A stretch of 45,612 nt of DNA from Bacillota bacterium (GCA_023409835.1 JAEYQV010000088.1:1-45612); one strand, 5' to 3'; numbered from the stretch's first letter, positions 35,380 through 43,202 are shown. The notes: generated by a model from the sequence alone, not told the origin. Translations and numbers: made by a program.

Positions 35380-35436
35380 GTAGAGCCACGCATGGCTTCC
35401 GCCAAGCGAGTGATAGACAACAGAAGACAATCGTAA
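35380..35436 (+). pseudogene. Decayed in-frame duplicate of the PaaK C-terminal tail
   Basis: Directly after the TAG of the second paaK the frame reads VEPRMASAKRVIDNRRQS and then TAA. The true end of paaK is VEPKTIARSEGKAKRVIDKRKLV, split here for comparison: VEP, then AKRVID, then a basic pair. Read-through of TAG would append a second tail. It looks like a partial tandem duplication of the gene end. Confidence 0.65.
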
Positions 35437-35489
35437 TGTGTTTAGAATGTGAGTGCTTCGTATATATTTTTCAGTAAGGGAGGGAAATT

Positions 35490-35936
35490 ATGGTTATTAA
35501 ACAGTTATCAGTATTTATTGAGAATAAGGTAGGACGTCTGGAATGCGTAACGGAGACCTTAAAGGAGCATAATATTAATATTGCTTCCTTCAGTCTGGCG
35601 GATACCTCAGAATACGGTATGCTCAGAATGATCGTGTCAGATCCGGAAGAGGGCCGAAGGATATTGAAGGAAGAGGGCTATTCTGCAAAGCTTACGGATG
35701 TCATCGCTGTGAAGATTGCCCAGAGACCGGGAACACTTCATGAGGTGCTAAAAATACTCTTTGAGGCAGACTTAAGTGTAGAATATATGTATACCCTCGC
35801 AACGGCCGGTAAGGATACCTCCATTATCATGAAACTCTCTGATCTTGACCTTGCATTAAAGGTCCTTGAAGCCAAAGGATATGAGGTCTGTTCGGCAAAA
35901 GAAGCTTATGAAATAAACAATCATGTCGACAAATAA
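35490..35936 (+). CDS. Double ACT-domain protein (second copy)
   Basis: 148 residues, ATG after AAGGGAGGGAAA. Two ACT domains: IKQLSVFIENKVGRLECVTE at the start and VKIAQRPGTLHEVLKILFEA in the second half. It resembles the first ACT protein in length and order (both begin with a KQLSVFV/I-type strand), so each paaK is paired with its own ACT partner: ACT before paaK2 and ACT after it. Binding of phenylalanine, tyrosine or tryptophan is a family-based guess. Confidence 0.9.
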   Translation: MVIKQLSVFIENKVGRLECVTETLKEHNINIASFSLADTSEYGMLRMIVSDPEEGRRILKEEGYSAKLTDVIAVKIAQRPGTLHEVLKILFEADLSVEYMYTLATAGKDTSIIMKLSDLDLALKVLEAKGYEVCSAKEAYEINNHVDK

Positions 35937-35938
35937 TA

Positions 35939-35968
35939 TTTGACATAGTTGTCAAAGAGTGTTATTAT
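35939..35968 (+). promoter_or_regulatory. Cold-shock gene promoter with dyad across the -35
   Basis: TTGACA (35940-35945), 17-base spacer, TATTAT (35963-35968). TTTGACA-TAGT-TGTCAAA (35939-35956) is a perfect 7-bp dyad covering the -35. Confidence 0.65.
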
Positions 35969-36022
35969 GATTATGTTGCTGAAATTTCAGTAACTAATTA
36001 TTATTTTTTTGGAGGAATTGAC

Positions 36023-36223
36023 ATGAACAAAGGTACAGTAAAGTGGTTTAACAATCAAAAAGGCTTTGGATTTATCTCTGACGAGCAGGGCAACGATGTA
36101 TTCGTTCATTATTCAGGACTTAACATGGAAGGCTTCAAGTCCCTTGAAGAAGGCCAGGAAGTTCAGTTCGAAGTTGTTCAGGGAGCAAAGGGTCCTCAGG
36201 CGACTAACGTAACAAAATTATAA
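36023..36223 (+). CDS. Cold-shock protein, CspA family
   Basis: 66 residues, ATG after TTGGAGGAAT. One OB-fold cold-shock domain with the RNA-binding motifs KGFGFI (RNP1) and VFVHYSG (RNP2), starting NKGTVKWFNNQKG. It binds single-stranded RNA or DNA as a chaperone. The leader is about 50 bases, short for the class that is thermoregulated by mRNA structure. A strong terminator follows. Exact paralogue name cannot be chosen. Confidence 0.96.
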   Translation: MNKGTVKWFNNQKGFGFISDEQGNDVFVHYSGLNMEGFKSLEEGQEVQFEVVQGAKGPQATNVTKL

Positions 36224-36309
36224 TCAAGATTGGTTTACAGTGTACCTTTTTCTAAACTATATAATAAGTTTATAAAGAATTGGCTATATTGTTTGAAACG
36301 AATTTGATT

Positions 36310-36353
36310 AAAGGTTATCCTTAAGGCAGATGTCTTAAGGATAACCTTTTTTG
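36310..36353 (+). terminator. Terminator after the cold-shock gene
   Basis: Perfect 16-bp stem AAAGGTTATCCTTAAG / CTTAAGGATAACCTTT (36334-36349), then TTTT. Confidence 0.92.
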
Positions 36354-36373
36354 GTGATGATTTTATACTGATA

Positions 36374-36880
36374 TTATATTTGATTCGTGCTTTCCCATTT
36401 ACAAAATATCCGGTTAATCAGATAGTAAAGAGGTCGGAACAGAACCAGTGCGATTACAAAATTGCTTACTCCGTGGGCGAAATCAAACAGAATGCCACTT
36501 ACCCAATAAGCTGCCATGGTGGGGAAACCACCGCTGAAAAAATAAGGCAAGGAGCATAGGGCTCCGAAGCTTAACCCATAGAGGCCGGATAAAACGGCCC
36601 AAAAATATGGGGAGCTCTCCTTACGGAAAGCCATGGTAACCAGGTATAGTATCGTCCAGACATATAGATAATTAATGGTCCAGATACCAAGTCCATAAAT
36701 GAAGATCTCACAGGCCGCAAAGACGTATATGATAAATAGTGTTCGATAACCTAAAATCAAGGTACAGAGAATAATAAGCAGCGAAACCAGTTCCACGTTC
36801 GGTAGAAAAGAAAAGGCTACCTGAACTGTGATCAGTAAGGCACTCATCATTCCAATGATAACGATATCCTTAATCCGCAT
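36374..36880 (-). CDS. ECF transporter substrate-binding (S) component, probably for cobalamin
   Basis: 168 residues, minus-strand ATG after GGAGGG. Five to six hydrophobic helices (residues about 5-25, 30-50, 55-80, 85-105, 125-150). The start MRIKDIVIIGMMSALLITVQ is typical of ECF S components, which capture a vitamin and dock on a shared EcfAA'T energising module, here not in the window. It follows the DUF4430 gene by about 20 bases and both lie behind a cobalamin riboswitch, so the substrate is probably a corrinoid or a precursor. The substrate is inferred from the riboswitch, not from the protein. Confidence 0.82.
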   Translation of the reverse strand: MRIKDIVIIGMMSALLITVQVAFSFLPNVELVSLLIILCTLILGYRTLFIIYVFAACEIFIYGLGIWTINYLYVWTILYLVTMAFRKESSPYFWAVLSGLYGLSFGALCSLPYFFSGGFPTMAAYWVSGILFDFAHGVSNFVIALVLFRPLYYLINRIFCKWESTNQI

Positions 36881-36900
36881 TCGTCCCTCCGCTTTGAAGC

Positions 36901-37335
36901 TTAATAATTCATCAGGGTAAGCTCGTATTGATCATCATCTTGCAACACTATCTCATTAACTCCGGTAAAAACTTCTTCCCCGCCTTTTGTGATACACCAC
37001 CATTCCCGTTTACCTTCGTCAGCAAGTCTGCCGTTGACTCCTGTTATATAGAAACCAAAGTCACCCTCCTCGCCTTCAATCAGCTTCTCCTGATCCAGGG
37101 CCTGACGCAGAAAATCTGCATCAGTTTTTATTACATAGTCCATGGGATTCTCATTGGGGATAACAACCCGAACGGTAATTGTCTTAACGGCAGTGACTCC
37201 ATCCTCTGTAACTTCCTGGTTTGCCTTGTCAGCCGGCTGAGGTCTTGTATTTACATAGACGATAACCATTACGGCAATCAATAACACCGATAGTAGCGTA
37301 ATAATAATAGATTTATTCAGATTTTTACGTTCCAT
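36901..37335 (-). CDS. DUF4430 (transcobalamin-like C-terminal domain) anchored protein
   Basis: 144 residues from the ATG at 37335 on the minus strand (AAAGGAG upstream); the longer frame to 37365 would start inside the riboswitch terminator T-run. An N-terminal anchor (residues about 8-28) is followed by an extracellular domain with the DUF4430 pattern, including ADFLRQALDQEKLIEGEEGD, FYITGVNGRL and the late WWCITKGGEEVFTGV. The domain is the C-terminal beta domain of human transcobalamin and intrinsic factor. With a B12 riboswitch and S component next to it, surface capture of cobalamin is likely. Direct binding is inference. Confidence 0.85.
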   Translation of the reverse strand: MERKNLNKSIIITLLSVLLIAVMVIVYVNTRPQPADKANQEVTEDGVTAVKTITVRVVIPNENPMDYVIKTDADFLRQALDQEKLIEGEEGDFGFYITGVNGRLADEGKREWWCITKGGEEVFTGVNEIVLQDDDQYELTLMNY

Positions 37336-37363
37336 ATTCTTACTCCTTTCATAATATCCATAC

Positions 37364-37396
37364 AAAAAAATCCTTTCCCCACAACAAGGAAAAGGA
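37364..37396 (-). terminator. Riboswitch expression-platform terminator
   Basis: On the minus strand TCCTTTTCC (37388-37396) pairs with GGGGAAAGGA (37371-37380) and a seven-T run follows (37364-37370). Upstream GGACAA and TTGTCC segments can form a competing stem. Confidence 0.75.
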
Positions 37397-37459
37397 CAAT
37401 AAAGAGCATAGCTTCCCTATTGTACCCTTGTCCAATCTCTCGTGGAGCTTATGGTACCG

Positions 37460-37718
37460 GTTTTAAGCAGGTATTCTGACTTATGGATCTATGTCCCCAA
37501 CCGAACCTTCCCAGGTTGTAATATGACAACAGTAGAGTCTTTCTTTGGACTAAATGTTGTTGTATTCCTTACCCAGTGGCTTTGCAGGAAGGACTCCTGC
37601 CGGAAGGGACTCCCCATTTACAGCGGCGAGACCGTACAGGTATTGCACCTGTTTCCCTATTATGTCGGATATCAAGGCCTAACAGAGCCTGTTCTGCGGA
37701 TATCCAACCACTTAAAAC
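37460..37718 (-). promoter_or_regulatory. Cobalamin (B12) riboswitch
   Basis: Minus strand. P1 closes between CTTAAAAC and GTTTTAAG arms at 37711-37718 and 37460-37467. The core reads ATAGGGAA, GGTGCAATACC, CGCCGCTGTAAATGGGGAG, CCACTGGGTAAGG (37568-37580), and the B12 box AAGTCAGAATACCTGC (37467-37482) near the 3' end. These are the conserved cobalamin aptamer elements in order. It precedes the DUF4430 and ECF S genes and is followed by a terminator, so B12 should switch transcription off. Confidence 0.92.
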
Positions 37719-37804
37719 GTTTTGTTACTGTCACAGTATATCATTGCAGCAGTCAGGTGTCAATCCCGGGAAATAATAGCACGAATTGGCGGGAAAGAAA
37801 ATAT

Positions 37805-37832
37805 TTGCTATTTATACCCGATGTGATATAAT
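37805..37832 (+). promoter_or_regulatory. Promoter for galM
   Basis: TTGCTA (37805-37810), 16-base spacer, TATAAT (37827-37832) with extended -10 TGA. It reads away from the riboswitch. Confidence 0.6.
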
Positions 37833-37908
37833 CTACGTTAAGCGGTAAAGTCAGCAGACAAGAATAGATGACAGTAGCTTTCTATCATTTGAGACAAGGA
37901 GTAGAAAT

Positions 37909-38961
37909 ATGAAAATCACACATAAGTCATTCGGTAAAACCAGCCGAGGGGAAGAGGTAACCTTATATACTGTATCAAACAGTAAGGGGATGAAGGTTAC
38001 ATTTACGGATTATGGAGCTAATATTGTCAGCATATTTGTTCCTGATTCAAAAGGCAATATCGCTGATGTCGCTCTCGGCTTTGAAAATATTGAGGGTTAT
38101 GAGGAAAACAAGCCGGGCTTCGGAGCCTTTATCGGCAGGCATGCCAACCGAATTAGTGATGCCAGGTTTGAACTTAACGGTAAGGTGTACGAGCTGGACA
38201 AGAACGATGGTAAGAATAATCTCCATGGTGGATTTGTTGGCTACAATAAATTCATGTATGAGGCAGAGATTTTCGAAGAAGAGGATATTACCAGCATTGA
38301 ATTCTCAAGATTAAGCCCGCATATGGAGCAGGGCTTCCCGGGAAACCTTGATATCAGCGTTACGTATAGTCTCACGGAATCCAATGAGCTTGTGATTGAA
38401 TATTATGCCGTTTCAGATAAAGATACCATTGTAAACCTGACCAATCATACGTATTTTAATCTTTCGGGTCATAGCTCCGGGTCTATCCTGGATCATAAGG
38501 TTTGGATTAAGGCGAACCAGTTTACTCCCACCACAGCGGACCTTATTCCCACCGGTGAGCTATGGGATGTTACTGGTACACCCATGGATTTCAGGACATT
38601 GAAGAGTATCGGACAGGACATTAATGCGGACTATGAGCCTCTGAGAATGGGCGGCGGATATGACCATAACTTTGTACTCGATATCAATGGCAATGAGGTT
38701 GAAAAGGTAGCGGAGCTGGTAGATGATAAGAGCGGAAGAAGAATGGAGGTATTTACGGATTTGCCCGGTTTGCAGTTATACACCGGTAATATGATCCCTC
38801 CGTTAAAGAATGGTAAGAATGGAGCACTGTATCAGAAGAGAGATGGTGTTTGCTTTGAAACCCAGTACTTCCCGAACTCCTGTAATATTAAGAGCTTCCC
38901 GTCCTGTATGCTCAAAGCAGGTAAAGAATATGATTCAGTTACCATATATAAATTCTCGTAA
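37909..38961 (+). CDS. galM: Aldose 1-epimerase (mutarotase)
   Basis: 350 residues, ATG after AGGAGTAGAAAT. It interconverts alpha and beta anomers of galactose and glucose. The fold is GalM: GAFIGRHANRISDARF near the start (Arg and His of the active-site region), NLTNHTYFNLSG with the catalytic His, and a late segment FETQYFPNSCN with the Glu base. No gal genes are adjacent, so it is a stand-alone unit and not a galactose operon. Length is normal. Confidence 0.95.
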   Translation: MKITHKSFGKTSRGEEVTLYTVSNSKGMKVTFTDYGANIVSIFVPDSKGNIADVALGFENIEGYEENKPGFGAFIGRHANRISDARFELNGKVYELDKNDGKNNLHGGFVGYNKFMYEAEIFEEEDITSIEFSRLSPHMEQGFPGNLDISVTYSLTESNELVIEYYAVSDKDTIVNLTNHTYFNLSGHSSGSILDHKVWIKANQFTPTTADLIPTGELWDVTGTPMDFRTLKSIGQDINADYEPLRMGGGYDHNFVLDINGNEVEKVAELVDDKSGRRMEVFTDLPGLQLYTGNMIPPLKNGKNGALYQKRDGVCFETQYFPNSCNIKSFPSCMLKAGKEYDSVTIYKFS

Positions 38962-39037
38962 TAACTGTATATACAAAGAAAAATACTTCAAAACTTACAA
39001 GATGAAATGATAAATCATTTCACTTGTCATGAATAAA

Positions 39038-39083
39038 AAGAAGCCATAGACTCCTTAAGGATATGCTATGGCTTCTTCGTTTT
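39038..39083 (+). terminator. Terminator between galM and upp
   Basis: AAGAAGCCATAG (39038-39049) pairs with CTATGGCTTCTT (39066-39077), then CGTTTTTT. Just before, TGAAATGAT and ATCATTTCA form a second small stem at 39003-39022. Likely bidirectional, because upp ends at 39092. Confidence 0.88.
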
Positions 39084-39091
39084 TTCCCCTA

Positions 39092-39721
39092 CTATTTTGT
39101 TCCGTAAATTCTATCTCCGGCATCACCCAGACCAGGTAAAATATACCCATTCTCATTCAGTCTTTCGTCTAAATTGCCGATATAAATATCAACATCAGGA
39201 TGTGACTTGGTCAGTCTCTCAACACCCTCCGGTGCAGCAATTAAGCATAGGAAATTGATCTTTTTAATTCCTCTTGTTTTGAGAAGGTTGATTGCTGCCA
39301 CAGCGGAGCCGCCGGTTGCAAGCATCGGATCAACAATGAATATTTCGCGCTCAGATGCATCGGACGGAAGCTTGCAGAAGTATTCCACCGGTTCGAGAGT
39401 CTCCTCGTTTCTGTATAAACCAACATGTCCCACTTTAGCATTGGGGATCAAATTTAATATACCGTCGGCCATATGGAGACCTGCTCTTAAGATCGGTACG
39501 ATGCAAAGCTTCTTTCCCTCGATTTCCTTAGCTATGGTTTTTGTGAGGGGAGTTTCAATTTCAATATCTGTAAGCGGAAGATGTCTTGTTGCTTCATAAC
39601 AGATTAACATCGCAACCTCAGATACTAAGTCCCTGAACTCCTTTGTTGATGTTGTTTTGCGTCTCATGATTCCCAGCTTATGTTGTATTAAAGGGTGGTC
39701 CATGATAGTTACGGTTGCCAT
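39092..39721 (-). CDS. upp: Uracil phosphoribosyltransferase
   Basis: 209 residues from the ATG at 39721 (AGGAGG seven bases upstream on the minus strand); the frame to 39766 would add 15 residues with no site. It converts uracil and PRPP to UMP. The PRPP loop VDPMLATGGSAVAAI and the uracil-specific C-terminal end YILPGLGDAGDRIYGTK are intact. Single-gene unit, common for pyrimidine salvage. Confidence 0.96.
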   Translation of the reverse strand: MATVTIMDHPLIQHKLGIMRRKTTSTKEFRDLVSEVAMLICYEATRHLPLTDIEIETPLTKTIAKEIEGKKLCIVPILRAGLHMADGILNLIPNAKVGHVGLYRNEETLEPVEYFCKLPSDASEREIFIVDPMLATGGSAVAAINLLKTRGIKKINFLCLIAAPEGVERLTKSHPDVDIYIGNLDERLNENGYILPGLGDAGDRIYGTK

Positions 39722-39881
39722 AATTGTACCTCCTGATTTTATATTATTAAAATTCCTAAATTTCATTATAACAAAAATATTGATCGGATAAAAGGATTAA
39801 TTTTGTTGTTTTATAAAAAAACGTAAAATTATACAATATGCCGCTAAGAATTGGAAACAGTGGCGATTTAGAGGTGAATAG

Positions 39882-40949
39882 ATGGATATGAATCAGGCGA
39901 ATTATCGGAATGTACTTGTGATCGGTGACAATTATGTTAACACTATGATTCTGACCAGATGCCTGAATCTATTTCATTTTAACACAAAGGTCTGTTCGGA
40001 AAAGGATACGGTCAGGAGTATCCGTAGAAATAATTTTGATATAATTTTCCTATATCATAAGCATTCGGAGGATAGTGGTATAAGACTAACGGAGGTTATC
40101 CGGAAACTAAAAAGGGACAAGAATAAAACAATTATCTATATATTGGCAGATTGTGTTACGGCGATAATCCTTAAGATGTACCGGGACTTAGGAGCAAATC
40201 AAGTCTTTGAATTACCCTTTAAGATGGAGCTGTTTTTAAAGGATGTAAGTAAGTATTTTTCCGAGTTGAATTTATTTACTACGATAGAGGACAAGAAGCA
40301 TAATGTCATTGACTCGTATGAATGGTGCAGCATAAAGACCGCATTTCTGGATATTAAAGAGATTGATCTGGAAGCGGGGGTAAAGAATTCCCTGGGCAAC
40401 CCTACACTTTTCATTCAAATCTTTCGGTTGGTACTAAAGGAAATGTCTTCGATTCTTACTGTGATAAACGAAAAGGAAGAATTCTCGCTTGAGGAGATTA
40501 AGAAGAGATTGCATAGCATGAAGGGAGTACTTCCCTATATCGGTGCAAATAGTCTATTTGAGGATACCAGGAAGCTGGAAGCTGATTTAAAGCAGGGATA
40601 TTTTATGGCCGCATTAGAAAGGCTAATAGACTATAGCAAGCAGTTGAGAGCCTTACAGGAGAAGCTGCAGGAGGCTCTGGAGAACTATAATACGTTGATG
40701 GAACTGAACAAAGAAGAAAATGGAGGAGATTCTCAGCCTAACCCTGTGGAGGGGTATGAGCAATGCATTCGTAATACCATATATTATATTAAGCTCTATG
40801 AATATGACCGTATATTGCAGGAGCTGGATAAACTCACACGGTTGGATGAAGAACACGCGGAATTATATCGAATGATTGCAGATAGTATTAAGGAGTATGA
40901 TTACGAGGGAGCCTTAAAACTGATTCAGTCTGAATACCGGATGAATTGA
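39882..40949 (+). CDS. Degenerate receiver domain plus Hpt domain protein
   Basis: 355 residues, ATG after AGAGGTGA. Residues about 10-125 are a receiver-like domain: VLVIGDNYVN (usual IVDDN), FDIIFLYHKHSEDSG where the phosphorylated Asp is replaced by Tyr58, a helix ending IYILAD without the switch Thr, and LPF instead of KPF. So aspartyl phosphorylation should be lost. Residues about 160-270 form an Hpt helical bundle with RLHSMKGVLPYIGA, placing His211 as phosphorylatable. A second helical stretch (about 285-355) repeats the C-terminal bundle pattern. It may act as a phosphotransfer adaptor. No histidine kinase is next to it. Confidence 0.8.
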   Translation: MDMNQANYRNVLVIGDNYVNTMILTRCLNLFHFNTKVCSEKDTVRSIRRNNFDIIFLYHKHSEDSGIRLTEVIRKLKRDKNKTIIYILADCVTAIILKMYRDLGANQVFELPFKMELFLKDVSKYFSELNLFTTIEDKKHNVIDSYEWCSIKTAFLDIKEIDLEAGVKNSLGNPTLFIQIFRLVLKEMSSILTVINEKEEFSLEEIKKRLHSMKGVLPYIGANSLFEDTRKLEADLKQGYFMAALERLIDYSKQLRALQEKLQEALENYNTLMELNKEENGGDSQPNPVEGYEQCIRNTIYYIKLYEYDRILQELDKLTRLDEEHAELYRMIADSIKEYDYEGALKLIQSEYRMN

Positions 40950-40986
40950 AGCGGATATATCATAGATTTATTTTTAGACAGAGGAG

Positions 40987-41027
40987 AAGCCCGGTAGAGG
41001 GGGGAGGGTAGCTGCCGGGCTTGTTTT
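40987..41027 (+). terminator. Terminator after the receiver/Hpt gene
   Basis: AAGCCCGGTA and TGCCGGGCTT, with one G-T pair and a G-rich 16-base loop, then GTTTT. Confidence 0.8.
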
Positions 41028-41298
41028 ATGAAAAAAATTATCTTATAAGCAATATTTGGTTCAGGTAATCTCTTAACTTAGTTTTGATTATAAGAGACAT
41101 TTATGATTATAGTATGGATTTATTATGAACATTCTGTTAATAAATTAGCTCATTTTTTAGGCATACGTTGATTCTAAAGAAGTTATATAACTGTGCCGAT
41201 GATATAAGAATAGATTTATTAGGAAACAGTAACAGTAATTGCAGAGTTTTATTTTATGTCCTATGCGAATAATAGTTATAAAGAAATATAATTATCTG

Positions 41299-41339
41299 GA
41301 CTTTTACCATTAATTATGTTATAAAAGTCAAATGAATGG
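41299..41339. other. AT-rich region before the small membrane gene, with one inverted repeat
   Basis: 41028-41373 holds no gene that I can support. The one structure seen is GACTTTTA (41299-41306) with TAAAAGTC (41332-41339). Confidence 0.3.
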
Positions 41340-41373
41340 GAACTGATTAGTTTTTAAGAGAGTGGGTGAAGAG

Positions 41374-41832
41374 ATGTCTAATGTATTTAAAAAATTAATC
41401 AGCAAAGAACTGGGTGAGGTTAATTATCACCGTTATTTCTCCTTTGTCAAAAGGAATATTGAAAACAGAACGACAGATAGTCAGGTACTCTATAATGACA
41501 TGTATGAGAAGTTAAAATACAGGGATATGAAATCAATAACAAAGATGCATAACCGGTTAAATGATACGATGCTTCTTGCCTTCCGTATTAGCCGTAACTT
41601 CCTCTTTGCGTTTCTATTCTATCTGGCAGCGACAATCTATCTGATTGCCAGAGGCCTGCAGCCGGAGCTGACCATACTAGCTTTAGTACTTATGAATGTC
41701 GCTTTTGTTTATAAGACTTATGAATTTGTGGCAAATAAATTCTGCTATATTGATGCACAAATTGTGCTGGTATATAAAGCCGTACTGGATCGTATCATCT
41801 TAAATGAACGGCGAAGTACGCAGGTAAAATGA
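41374..41832 (+). CDS. Hypothetical two-helix membrane protein
   Basis: 152 residues from the ATG at 41374; a GTG at 41362 adds four residues. The ribosome site is weak (GAAGAG). Two adjacent membrane helices lie at about residues 70-92 and 97-115 (FLFAFLFYLAATIYLIARG and LTILALVLMNVAFVY), between basic soluble ends. No motif or family recognised. It follows a long AT-rich leader and ends at a terminator. Codon use looks like that of its neighbours, so I consider it real. Confidence 0.65.
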   Translation: MSNVFKKLISKELGEVNYHRYFSFVKRNIENRTTDSQVLYNDMYEKLKYRDMKSITKMHNRLNDTMLLAFRISRNFLFAFLFYLAATIYLIARGLQPELTILALVLMNVAFVYKTYEFVANKFCYIDAQIVLVYKAVLDRIILNERRSTQVK

Positions 41833-41850
41833 TAGAGAATACTGTTAATG

Positions 41851-41891
41851 AGTCTGTCAAAGGGAAGTTGCTTTTGTACAGACTTATCTTT
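41851..41891 (+). terminator. Terminator after the small membrane gene
   Basis: AGTCTGT-CAAA pairs with TTTG-TACAGACT (ending 41884), with a two-base bulge, then TATCTTTAT. Confidence 0.75.
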
Positions 41892-42015
41892 ATATCAGGG
41901 TATTCTTAATACTCTTCGCGACTACGATGTCTGAAATTAGGATGCTATCGGAGCGGAGGAGTAAAGTGTGCTTTGTAGGATAAGCAAAGTCACTGCAAAC
42001 ATAAGTTATCTCATA

Positions 42016-42044
42016 TTGACCTAGCTGTCTCAATATATTATAGC
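42016..42044 (+). promoter_or_regulatory. Weak promoter candidate for the deacetylase
   Basis: TTGACC (42016-42021), 17-base spacer, TATAGC (42039-42044). Confidence 0.35.
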
Positions 42045-42069
42045 AAGACTATGTTATTATGGTGAAGCT

Positions 42070-42693
42070 ATGAAACCGCAGGAAAAGAAGGAACACTCTG
42101 GAGGCTCGGAAATAAACGAAAAATCGACGAAAAGCCAGACTTTCGAGGCTGCTTTGTTCGTCAAAGTGGGCATTGTAGTGTTAAGCATTGTTGCAATCAT
42201 TGGTTTTGGCATAAAAATACTCCCTAATGCTGTAACAGTATCAACGATAGGCAGAAAAAGGGATTTACCCATTTACTGTGTAAATACACAGGAGAATAAA
42301 GTTGCACTTACTTTTGATACTGCTTGGGGAAATGAAGACATTGAGGAAATCCTGTATATATTAGCTAAGAACGATGTGAAAGCCTCTTTTTTTATGACCG
42401 GGGAATGGATAAACAAATACCCTGAGGACGTGAAAAGGATTGCTAAGGATGGCCATGATCTGGGGAATCATAGTGAGAATCATAAGCAGATGACGTTGCT
42501 TACGAAAGAAGAATGCACCGATGAAATTACACAGGTTCATAAACGGGTCAAGGCTCTTACAGGAATTGATATGAATCTATTCCGTGCGCCCTATGGAGAC
42601 TACAATAACACCGTGGTGGGAGCGGCACGGGAATGCGGCTATTATACGATTCAATGGGATGTTGATGTATACGCAACAACTTTAAAACAGTAA
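42070..42693 (+). pseudogene. Polysaccharide deacetylase, 3'-truncated
   Basis: 207 residues with a membrane anchor at about 30-50 and the NodB domain from about 77. Present motifs: ALTFDTAWGNED (metal Asp), HSENHKQM (metal His pair) and RAPYGDYN (Arg-Pro). Then GYYTIQWDVDVYATTLKQ ends abruptly where relatives (PdaB-like) continue with DWK... and a C-terminal Leu/His block of about 50 residues. No downstream frame supplies these, so the catalytic His motif is missing. It is probably inactive, joined to unrelated sequence. The enzyme would remove N-acetyl groups from cell-wall glycan. Confidence 0.7.
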
Positions 42694-42782
42694 TTACAAG
42701 GGAATGATGGGATTTTCGTGAGAATTTAAGAGTGATAATTATGATTTAGTAATTGGGCTACAGATAATAAGTTAATTTGTTT

Positions 42783-42816
42783 AACTGGGGGACAGTAAGT
42801 GCTCCCAGTTTCTTTT
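42783..42816 (+). terminator. Terminator-like hairpin in the decayed region
   Basis: AACTGGGGG and CTCCCAGTT (42802-42810), then TCTTTTCTT. The rest of 42694-43106 shows no gene; a short frame at 42777-42965 is AT-rich and without support. Confidence 0.7.
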
Positions 42817-43106
42817 CTTATAAAGAACTCGGATATATAGACCTGACTTTGTACTTCGAATACCTGATAGAAAAAAACATAGCTTTCTACTGGACACCAT
42901 TTTATCTTTTGTGCTTCATATTTCGGTTCGGAAATCATATTGTTCCGTTCCGGATATTCTTCTAAGAATTTAACTTTAGTTCTATCGTGGATAGCAGACG
43001 GCTTGCAGAATCTGGCTCACGTGGTTCAAATGCGATATAGTCAAAGATGTCAAGCAAGTCGCGCTGTGCTGCTTTTGTTATTACTATGCAAATTCTCTTT
43101 TAGGTA

Positions 43107-43144
43107 AATACTTTCTTGACATTATCAATTGAAAGTATTATATT
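43107..43144 (+). promoter_or_regulatory. Strong promoter inside a dyad, upstream of the GNAT gene
   Basis: Perfect TTGACA (43116-43121), 17-base spacer, TATATT (43139-43144). AATACTTTC (43107-43115) and GAAAGTATT (43131-43139) form a perfect 9-bp dyad around the -35. Confidence 0.65.
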
Positions 43145-43159
43145 AAGCACATAAACACT

Positions 43160-43202
43160 TTAGATACTAAATACATTAGAAACTAAATATATTAGAACCT
43201 AA
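43160..43202 (+). repeat. Three TTAG-N3-CTAA dyads at 16-bp period
   Basis: TTAGATACTAA (43160-43170), TTAGAAACTAA (43176-43186) and TTAGAACCTAA (43192-43202). Starts are exactly 16 bases apart. The array lies just downstream of the expected start near 43151. Likely operator sites. Confidence 0.75.

Noticed and set aside
37442..37831. 129-codon plus-strand frame
   Set aside because: It is the complement of the cobalamin riboswitch, whose conserved elements explain the sequence.
42777..42965. 62-codon frame with a 'YKELGYIDL' stretch resembling a GNAT end
   Set aside because: Similarity is only a few residues; it starts inside a terminator hairpin.
43160..43202. Array considered as a CRISPR
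   Set aside because: The period is 16 bases with 11-base dyads; too short and only three units.
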